Positions 53,943 through 64,000 of a stretch of 64,000 nucleotides of DNA are shown here, one piece after another. The DNA lies in contig OY744607.1 in assembly GCA_963556255.1 (NCBI GenBank), forward strand, positions 46,547,611 through 46,611,610. The letters run 5' to 3'. Under the pieces are notes generated by a model that was not told where the DNA came from, did no database searches, and saw nothing but the letters and a program-made list of their open reading frames with translations. Each line of letters starts with the position of its first letter. Position 1 is the first letter of the stretch. Source of the DNA: Allolobophora icterica (Eukaryota; Annelida; Clitellata; Crassiclitellata; Lumbricidae). The translations under genes were made by a program, and so were the position numbers.

Positions 53943-54320
53943 CAGATTGTTCCATCAAACCAGCTGAAGTTGTCCGAGATCTTGGTGTCCTCCTTGACAA
54001 TTCACTCTCTATGAAAATCCTCTATAACCAAATCCTGCTTTTCCATCTCAGACGTATACGGCAAGTCAAGAAAAGCCTTAACGAAAAATGTCTTCGCACC
54101 TTAGTACAGGCACTGGTCATCTCTAGAATTGATTACTGCAACTCGGTCCTGTATGGTCTTCCTGCATCTACCCTTCAACCTCTTACTACAGTTCTCCATT
54201 ACGCTGCAAAGCTTATCAAGAACCTAAGTCCTCGGGATCATGTCACCCCGACCCTTCGTGAACTACATTGGCTTCCAATACAAGCACGCATAAACTTCAA
54301 AATCTGCGTTCTATAATGTA

Positions 54321-56560
<2,240 letters not shown>

Positions 56561-56939
56561 CTAATGTACCGAGTCTACACAAACTCTTCTCCCTCATACC
56601 TTTCTATACTTGTTACACCCTGTTTCTCTCTCCAGTCCAGACGAGGACTACGTTCATCGTCCCAAGGTGATTTTGCTATCACACGCTCATTCAAAAAACT
56701 TGGTAACAGAGCATTTGAGTTAGCTGGCCCGACTGAATGGAATAAACTCCCAGACTTCATTCGCAAATCCTTAACACTGTCGATCTTTAAAACTAACCTT
56801 AAAACTTATTTATTTAAGATGTACTACGATTGATTTTCTGTTACGCGCTTTTGTGCAAGATTCCTATTTTGTTTAGGCGCGCTACAAATGACATTTTAAT
56901 AATACTAATAATACAATATAAACATTTTCCGGAGGTGAT

Positions 56940-57155
56940 ACCCGCGGACCCCCCACAGCCCCCACTTAAAGGGAAGTGGCTGAGGAGTGGATGGGAAGGG
57001 TTTGGGAAGGGGAAGGCAAGAAATAGGGTGGCGATAGGGCGGAACGGGGAAGGCAGGGATGGGCAGGGGATGGAAAAAAGGAGGAGTAACGATAGGGAAG
57101 GGGGAGGACGGGAGGGGAGGGCAGGGGCGGGGCGGGGATGGGAGGGGGATTTGCC
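56940..57155. repeat. G-rich polypurine tract
   Basis: About 200 bases with strong strand bias: GGGAAGGGG, GGGGAAGG and GGGATGGGAGGGGG blocks follow one another. It has several closely spaced G-runs able to form G-quadruplex or triplex DNA. Confidence 0.85.
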
Positions 57156-57855
57156 TCGTCTTGAATTTGCCTCTTGTTACGGGCCTGCACCCGCCTGACC
57201 TTTGCTTCTGGACTGGATACTGAACCTAAGTACCTAACCATACCTGTCTTGCCGATTTTATTTTTGACTGAGCGTCTGTGCATTAAGCTAAATATCATGT
57301 AAAAATAATTACAAATCGCAAACGGAAAATTCCTAAAGCGCGATTTAAGAAGGTACAAAATGGTACATCAGCTTTGTACCAGCTAAATTTTTAATTATTT
57401 ATTGTTAATATTAATATTATTATTAATTATTAATTTATGTTTGAACCAGGCTGAGTACAGCTAAGTTTCTTTGTATTCAGTACCACGAGCGCTGCGTCAA
57501 GCCAGAAGTTTTTTTTAGCAGATATCGTTGGAACAAAATTAGATCAGAGAAGGAAGGAGTCAGAGGAGATTTTAAGGCGAGTTCGGTCAATTTAGGGAGA
57601 AATGAGAAGACACGGGATAGGATAGATCAGAGATTTTGAGAGGCTCTGTATAAATTCTCTGAGTTAACGAGAAATTTTTGAAGTGACGCGGGACTTGAGA
57701 TTTGATGATAAGTCACTTTTCCACTTAATCTGTCTTGCCGTCAGCGTTTCGAAAATTTTATTTGCTATTTGCTGGTCTCCGATCAGCAGCCCTTCGCGAT
57801 GTCACCATGGCAACAACGGTGGCGCATATTTATACGCCTGCCCAGCCTTGTGGGG
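57156..57855. other. No gene seen
   Basis: AT-rich patch at 57380-57435 and otherwise unrecognised sequence. A frame at 57683-57871 shows no domain. Confidence 0.4.
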
Positions 57856-57859
57856 TATC

Positions 57860-58120
57860 CTGAATTCCTGACAAGAGGGATAGAGACAGGATTGACCGCT
57901 TGTTTAGGCGACTAACCCGTGGCGAGTTGCTCTCTGGCGATGCTGGTGGTGTCGACCAATGATTGGCCAATAAGTCAGACGAACGACTTTTTCATGTTAT
58001 CATGCGGGATCCTAATCATATGCTGCGTGACCTAGCTGCTCCATCCCCACCGCAGCAGTGGACGCAACCTTCGAGCGAGACCGCAGAAATTTACCCTACC
58101 CGAAGAAGAAGAAGATCATA
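57860..58120 (+). mobile_element. LINE C-terminal fragment
   Basis: The + strand reads RLFRRLTRGELLSGDAGGVD, a stop, then ERLFHVIMRDPNHMLRDLAA followed by a Pro-rich end and ARRRR-like basic tail with a GAAGAAGAAGA run. 'LF..I+..PNH+L..L.P' is the tail of several LINE clades. Confidence 0.65.
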
Positions 58121-58287
58121 AGTTTATACCCTGTAGGCCCTATTCTCTATTAGAATGCCTACTGCCTACTAATTAGCTGCTCGTGAGTCAATAAAACCTC
58201 TGTAGCTTGTTGTTCTATTTGCGTTATGTCAGCTTTGATATGCAATAAACGAGTATTCATTGTTTTTATTTTCCTGACAATTTCCAG

Positions 58288-58703
58288 GTATGACAGTTGC
58301 TATGGCGACAGTAAGCTTCAACGTCATGGTTGCTATGGTGATTTTCACTATTCTCGCAAGATATGCGGATAACAAAGAGATCGTCAGCTTTCCAGGACGA
58401 GATTTTCGCGGGACTCTTAACGATGCCGACATCTGGCGAATGGCGGCCGAATCTCGACAAAGAGCTTATATTACAAGAGATGTGAGTGACGAGGACGCGT
58501 TGGTGGCGCCATCTTTTGTCCAGACCATTAAGCTCTACACGATTCTTCTTCATGGGGCGGATACCGATACTGGTAGTTCGGAAACTTCAGACGGGGTTCC
58601 GGGGCAGAGGACGACACGGGAGGAGAACCAAGAAGGCTCGAATGACGACCTGGAAGCACCGAAAGGAAGCTGGAGAAAAAACGTCATGAGAGTTTGGGGT
58701 TAA
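58288..58703 (+). CDS. Possible coding exon, single-pass membrane protein of unknown family
   Basis: The frame is open from just after an acceptor-like TTTCCAG (to 58287) to TAA at 58701-58703. The first ATG (58290) gives 137 residues. Residues 1-25 (MTVAMATVSFNVMVAMVIFT) form one likely membrane segment or signal anchor. Then RYADNKEIVSFPGRDFRGTL and NDADIWRMAAESRQRAYI look like an ordinary soluble domain, and the rest is hydrophilic and low in complexity (QRTTREENQEGSNDDLEAPK). GC content and codon mix are better than in the surrounding repeats, which is why I keep it. I do not recognise the protein and no second exon was found; it could equally be the last exon of a longer gene or a chance frame. 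Confidence 0.35.
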
Positions 58704-59620
58704 ATCCAGCCAATCACCGCTCAGTACGCTTTGTCAAAGTAGTAATCAGACTCTAACGATGTCTTATGGTTAACAGAGCCAATGCCATGGTTTCTTTTTC
58801 TGTCTTATGTAGTCTACCTCGTAGAAGATTCCAATTGGACTGCTGAAAAACGTGATATTCCTTAGGTGCGGATTCAAGAACCGATAATAGGGCCTATAAG
58901 ACTGGAAATTCCTTATTTAACGTCGTGACGGTCGTGTACCTAGTTTTTGGGCGATAATCAGGAAAAATTCGCCTCTTGGTTACATAGCAAATGCATTCAT
59001 ATAATTATAGTTCCTATTTATGAATGGAATTCGACGAATAGCCTAATTGTTTGCGTAATAACGAATTGTCTGTGAAGATTTATACCACCGTATCTGATAT
59101 CATAAATCATAAGCGCCGACTCCTTGGGAGCCTTGGGTGCGAATGCACCCAGAGAGAAAGTTCAGGGGGTGCGCGGCACCCAGAAGAATTCGGACCTTAG
59201 ATTCAAATTTTTTACACCTAAGTAATCTCACAACTTGAGAAGTACAACTGCAACACAAATACCCAACATTGCATGATCTCACAGTCACAGCCAGCACATA
59301 AATTATTTATTTTTTTATTATTTAAAATAATAAATAAGTAAAAACACTGGAACGTCCGAATGTAACCGATTTCCAAAACCTTTTCTAAACTCGTAACCCT
59401 TGACAAGAAAAACAATTTTCTTTTTTTCGAAAATCCGCTAAAACTCACCTACCTAAGGGGAAGGGAAAGGGAAAGGAAGGGAAAAGTAGAGGAAGGGAGG
59501 GAGGACCCATTCAACCAGAGATTAAAGCAAAAGTTGGCGCCTATATCATAAATAAAAATTGAAGAGGGGCGACGTCTGTGGATAAGTATGAAACCGATAT
59601 CCAATTTTGTTCAACGAGTA
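58704..59620. other. No gene seen
   Basis: Possible 3' flank of the exon above. A GGAAGGGAAAGG purine tract lies at 59457-59505. 59105-59185 has a CACCCAGAG/GGGTGC-type palindrome that may be a MITE end. Confidence 0.4.
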
Positions 59621-59621
59621 A

Positions 59622-60112
59622 GGGGCCATCCATATATTACGTACGCACAAGGGGTAACCGAAATGCATGTGCTTGCGTATGCTTGCGAATGGTGGAGGGG
59701 GGGGCCTACTGATAATGTACGTACACATAGGAAACTGGGCCTTCAAATTGATTGGCCTTCAAGTGAGCTAGAGTTAGGCCTAAGTCTTTCCAGCTATCCG
59801 GTACTACCAGAGGAAGTAGGACTGTGGGAGAGGTGTCACTTGTATGCCACCTTACCTGTGAAGGCTGTTATTAAACTATCACACAACTCAGCAATGAGTC
59901 CATAAAATACTCATCCTTCAATCTGGCCTAAAGTGCAGACAGTCGCTGTCTGGACCTGTGGTACTGACACGTTCTGCAGCTGGTCTTTGGGGGAGGGGTG
60001 CGTCAACTGCATGTACGCAGGTGGGGGTGGAAAAAAGTACGCGTGCGTATACAGGGAGGGGTCGGGGTCCAATATTCCCGGATTTTTGCGTACGTAATAT
60101 ATGGATGGCCCC
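59622..60112. mobile_element. PIF/Harbinger-like MITE, 491 bp
   Basis: The ends GGGGCCATCCATATATTACG are identical inverted repeats over at least 26 bp (continuing TACGCA). Both flanks are TAA (59619-59621 and 60113-60115), a 3-bp target duplication typical of PIF/Harbinger. No coding content. Confidence 0.88.
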
Positions 60113-60115
60113 TAA

Positions 60116-60582
60116 CCACCATTCCTGTAATAGCCTATAGTCTAAGATTCCTGGGGGCGGCTTTAACAATCTGCCACCCATATAGGCCTAGTTGTTGCTC
60201 CAAATTTTCAACTTTAACTAATGTCAGTATAATTGTACTTTTTTTATTATAGTCTCGCTCGTAGTTTTAAATAAAATTTAATGTTCAATTTTTAATTTTT
60301 AAGTTTTGTTACGGACTGATCTTCTGGATATAGACCTCAGTATGGTTTGGTTTTGGTTTGCCATCGGTTGATGTGTTGTGGATTAGACACCGGCGCAATA
60401 GAAGTTACTAATTCCAATTACAATTAAATTTTGTCGCCCTTTGGTAGGCTATAAGCCAACCCAGACCATTGCCTCGTTTGTTCCTATAGGTCTGGTAGCC
60501 TAAATCCGCCATTGGGTACGTGTTGTCAAAATAGACTGGAGGCTTCCAAGTGTGGATTTGTGGAGGATGGAGAAAATTCGTT
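60116..60582. other. No gene seen
   Basis: AT-rich sequence with one ATAGGCCTA motif (60183) and a short direct phrase TTTGGTTTTGGTTTG (60344). Nothing else recognised. Confidence 0.4.
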
Positions 60583-60765
60583 GCATGGAAATTTCTTCTC
60601 TTTGTCAGAGGCTCAGAGTCAAATAATGTTAAATCAAAATCACACTAGCACAACTGAGGGGTTGGAAACTACCTCCCTGGGGTGTGCAACGAAGACTTAA
60701 CTGTGGGGTTTAAAAAAAGACTAGGGAGGGTTGTACCCGCAAACCCCCGACAATTCCCACCGTGG
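60583..60765. repeat. Interspersed repeat E, second copy
   Basis: Same element as 51057-51245, with small insertions. The downstream half of both copies ends in CCCCCAACC/CCCCCGACAATTC. Confidence 0.75.
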
Positions 60766-60860
60766 GTCTCACTCTTGAGAACCGTCACTGAGGGCTGCAT
60801 GGAGTAGAGGACAAGCGGAAGACCCAGACAAATGTTGTTGCCATGGACTGGATGATGACG

Positions 60861-60861
60861 G

Positions 60862-60930
<69 letters not shown>
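60861..60930. repeat. (AT)n microsatellite
   Basis: Two (TA)n blocks separated by AATTTATA. No other content. Confidence 0.97.
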
Positions 60931-61084
60931 AGGCTTAAATAAGAAGCTCAGCACCGAAAGAAGTGTGGCTCCATCGGGTGTTTGAACCTGACTGAGGACA
61001 GAAAACCTGACAATGGACATCAGGATACAAACAAGCGTTTGAACAAATTGGCAAGTATATAGCTTGAGAGAAACCTTTTTTAAG

Positions 61085-62511
61085 CAGTCTTGTTGTCAAG
61101 ACCTTAAACCTCAAAACCAAGACTTTGAACCTCGAGACCAAGACCAAGACTTTGAACTTCGAGACCAAGACCAAGACCAAGACTTTGAACCTCAAGACCA
61201 AGACCAAGACTTGGAACCTCGAGACCAAGAGCAAGACTTTGAACTTCGAGACCAAGACTAAGACCAAGACTTTGAACCTCAAGACCAAGACCAAGACTTT
61301 GAACCTCGAGACCAAGACCAAGACTTTGAACTTCGAGACCAAGACCAAGACTTTGAACCTCAAGACCAAGACCAAGACTTTGAACCTCAAGACCGAGACC
61401 AAGACCCAAAAAATCACATTCAGCCCAAGACTTTTTTCTTACAAAAAAATTTAATGAAAACGTGCGTCTTTTATTTTATTCAGGCAAATTAATTTTAAAT
61501 GCAGACTGTATATTATAGAGAATTCCGAATTCGTATTTACAAAAGTCCTGTATGAAAAATGTTATTCCAAATGCCTTTTGTGTTTTATAAAAACCAATTC
61601 GCTCAGAATTTACTGACCAAGACGTGGGACCTCATAAAAATTCCGCCATTTGAAAAAATACTTTCCACAGGTGCTGAAGTCGCTGGCACACACAGTAGCT
61701 TTTCAAACACTGGATGTAAATGTACAAATTGTGAGCCTTTTTGAAATCCTCACATGGTTTATCAGACCATCTGGCCAGTGGTGTAGTGGGGCGGGAACGC
61801 GGGGGAACGCCGTTCCCGCACTTTTTTCCAGGGAGGGAACGCGATCCCTCACTATTTTGCTAAATATTCTATGTAAATGTTTGAATACTTGAATATAATA
61901 TGTTACAAAATTTGTAATTTGTTATTTGTAATACAAATAACAAATTCCTATGTATAAATTTACATAATTACATTTATTAATTTTATTTTTATTTTTCTAC
62001 ATTCAACAGTTTCAAAAATAGCAGCGCTCACACTATGCAAAATTCTTGCAAGATTGCACTTTTTGCTACAGTTGCTACTTCAATTTCCAGGCGTTCCCCC
62101 ACTTCATTTTTTAGGACTACACCACTGCATCTGGCTTCAGAGAAAGTCTCGGCAGGGCTTCCAGACACAGCATAACTTTAGTTACTGCTGTCGATGGGTT
62201 TTCCTGACCAACAAGACTTGCATCCATCCGTAGGTATTTGTCGTAGGCTATGATGCAAACAGGCTTGATAAATTTTGAAGTTCTTGAGTTTTATTAAGTA
62301 ACCGTTCACATTGACAGCCGGTCTTGGTCTTGGTCTTGCGAGACCAAGACCAAGACCTTGAACCTCAAGACCAAGACCAAGACTTTGAACCTCAAGACCA
62401 AAACCAAGACCAAGACTTTTGGTCTGAAGACCAAGACCAAGACCAAGAGTTTTTAAAACGAACTCGAGTGCACTCGAGACCAAGACCTTGGTCTCGAGGA
62501 CAACAAGTCTG
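61085..62511. mobile_element. hAT-type element with AAGACC arrays at both ends, 1.43 kb
   Basis: Left end CAGTCTTGTTGTCAAGACC; right end GAGGACAACAAGTCTG. TTTTAAG is present at both flanks (61078-61084 and 62512-62518), a likely target duplication. Subterminal arrays of about 24-30 bp units (CAAGACTTTGAACCTCGAGA) occupy 61095-61430 and 62325-62490. They resemble the ends of 24523-25329. A younger MITE is nested at 61776-62127. The middle (61440-61770, 62128-62310) has no recognisable transposase. Confidence 0.8.
61776..62127. mobile_element. hAT-type MITE, 352 bp
   Basis: A perfect 8-bp duplication CATCTGGC (61768-61775 and 62128-62135). Ends CAGTGGTGTAGT and ACTACACCACTG. Palindromic GGGAACGCCGTTCCCG near the left end. 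Confidence 0.94.
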
Positions 62512-62633
62512 TTTTAAGGTGCCTAGACTCTAGAGAAAGCGTATTATGTGCATTACAGTATTAGAATCAGTTGTTTAACGACATCTTGTATGGCTGTCAC
62601 CGCCTGTCGGGGCCGTTGATGTCGATATATAAC

Positions 62634-62842
62634 CAGGGCTGTTGTGGTAAAATTAGAGGTGAGTATACGCTACCGGTTAATTTTCCGAAACAAATTAGAG
62701 GTGAGTATACGCTATTGTATTTTGGGAGTATACGCTATAGTATTTTAATATAAATAAATATAAATATTTTGTGAGGTGAGTATACGGTCTCTAGAGGTGA
62801 GTATACGCTGTATACCCGCGTATACCCTCGACTACAGCCCTG
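62634..62842. mobile_element. hAT-type MITE, 209 bp (GAGTATACGC family)
   Basis: A perfect 8-bp duplication TATATAAC (62626-62633 and 62843-62850). Ends CAGGGCTGTTGTGG and CTACAGCCCTG. It shares GAGGTGAGTATACGCT units with 29912-30294. Confidence 0.94.
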
Positions 62843-62850
62843 TATATAAC

Positions 62851-63486
62851 CTCACATAAATAATAATATTTTCCCCCATAATAATTGAAGTTGGGTGGAT
62901 CCAGGGTTTAACGACATCATAGGCCGTTGAGGTCGGCAGATATTATTTTGAACAGTTCTAACCGTTCGGATGGCATAATAAAGCTACAAGTTGAGTTTTA
63001 ACAATATTATCTAAAGACACCTTTAAAACTGTGTTCATGACATTATATTTAAAAGTTGAAATTATCGAGTATTCGCTATATGCAAAGCATTTGTAGCAGA
63101 CGACATTTTGGTTGACGTGGAATTCAATTCAAATTTTGATGGTAACGCAAGCCTTGGACGAATTAATGACAAGGCCTATAGACTATAACAGAGCAGGGCA
63201 TGTTTTAAGGAAACACTGCACATGGCAAGCGCCGGAGCACATAAAAATCATAAATAATTATGAATTACAATTCTTTTCGTGTACAAACAGCAGTCAAAAG
63301 CCTTTCATCACTGCACATTTTGTGTATCATTGCACGTTAAAACAATCCCTGTAACAGAGGTTTGGAAAGACCCGTTTAAAGTCGAAGGATAGTTAATATT
63401 TGTATTAGAACCCAGTGTTAACGACATCCTGTAGCTGCCAAGACCGTTAAAGTCACCCTTACCATACATTACACTACAATGTAAAA
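62851..63486. other. No gene seen; two copies of the GTTTAACGACATC repeat
   Basis: 62905-62940 and 63414-63460 carry the repeat family noted at 9539 and 62573. A frame at 63112-63354 shows no domain. Confidence 0.5.
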
Positions 63487-63730
63487 TGACATCGTTTTAT
63501 CATTAATTCGCAGATATATATACACAAAACATTGTAGCTAAGTGGATAAATAAACGTTACTTTAAATTAAAAAGAATAGGGGCCTAAGTATATATACCAA
63601 ATATATATATTTGTATATTTTTTCTTTATACATATATATATATAATAAGTGCCTAAAATAATGCAATGTGCCGTCTGGTGAATGGTTGTTAGAAAGGGTG
63701 CCGTGGTTGAAAAAAGGTTGGGAAGCACTG
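63487..63730 (+). mobile_element. Truncated copy of the 4.3-kb hAT element
   Basis: It matches 5280-5465 joined to 5739-5810, i.e. the right part without the nested MITE, and ends AGGTTGGGAAGCACTG at 63730. This copy shows the state before the MITE insertion. Confidence 0.88.
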
Positions 63731-63837
63731 CACTACATTATATTGTATGGTACAATTTCTACAAACTTCGTAATCTTCGCACTAAGCGACAATTTTCAGG
63801 GCACCCAAAATTTCTGATGAATTTTCAGTCATACAGA

Positions 63838-64000
63838 ATGAGTACACTGACCGTAAACTGTCGGTGGGAGGATGAGACGGCGAGGGAGAGGTTGGCAACC
63901 CGCCCTCGTATGCCGAGGCTAAGAAAATGAAGTCCTAGCACTTCATACCCATGGCTGCCTCAGAGCTAACTGAAAGAGACTCTCTTCTCCTCCTTCTCCT
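63838..64000 (+). mobile_element. SINE family A, 3' part, cut by the window edge
   Basis: From GAGTACACTGACCGTAAACT to a CTTCTCCTCCTTCTCCT tail, matching 38085-38245. The tail continues past the window. Confidence 0.85.

Noticed and set aside
61104..61454. Open frames with LGLGLEVQS or KTKTLN repeats
   Set aside because: They arise from the AAGACC subterminal arrays of a hAT element, open in several frames on both strands.

Overview
This is a gene-poor, repeat-dense stretch of a metazoan nuclear genome. The evidence is a spliced gene with GT-AG introns, tRNA-derived SINEs, non-LTR retrotransposon fragments and many hAT-type DNA transposons with 8-bp target duplications. The INTS9 protein encoded here is clearly animal but diverged from the vertebrate protein. 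A marine invertebrate, perhaps a deuterostome, is my guess; the sequence does not settle the phylum.

Two genes can be supported, both on the + strand. (1) A 3.1-kb open exon at 18216-21389 encodes about 1030 residues. It has coiled-coil and Ser-rich regions and a C-terminal segment resembling a VPS9 (Rab5-family GEF) domain. I do not recognise the family, and upstream exons were not found. (2) A complete Integrator complex subunit 9 gene (INTS9) runs from 30906 to 46074. I assembled 21 exons by hand. Every intron is GT-AG, every phase matches, and together they give a 646-residue protein (human is about 658). The first exon supplies only three codons. A third candidate is a possible coding exon with one membrane segment at 58288-58703, function unknown.

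Layout. 1-18 kb: Harbinger-like and hAT elements, tandem repeats, LINE and SINE pieces, a 26-bp and a 38-bp minisatellite, and a long hairpin-forming (TA)n palindrome. 18.2-21.4 kb: the VPS9-like gene. 21.4-30.9 kb: repeats, including nested hAT elements, MITEs and an array of TTACGTCA-like motifs. 30.9-46.1 kb: INTS9, whose introns carry SINEs, MITEs and degenerate tandem repeats. 46.1-64 kb: repeats, including a LINE with a readable YADD box that was split by two separate hAT insertions, both dated relative to it by 8-bp target duplications.

The two genes are not obviously related in function. INTS9 is a nuclear RNA-processing subunit; the VPS9-like protein, if real, would act on endosomal Rab GTPases. 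No prokaryotic operon, CRISPR array or intact virus is seen.
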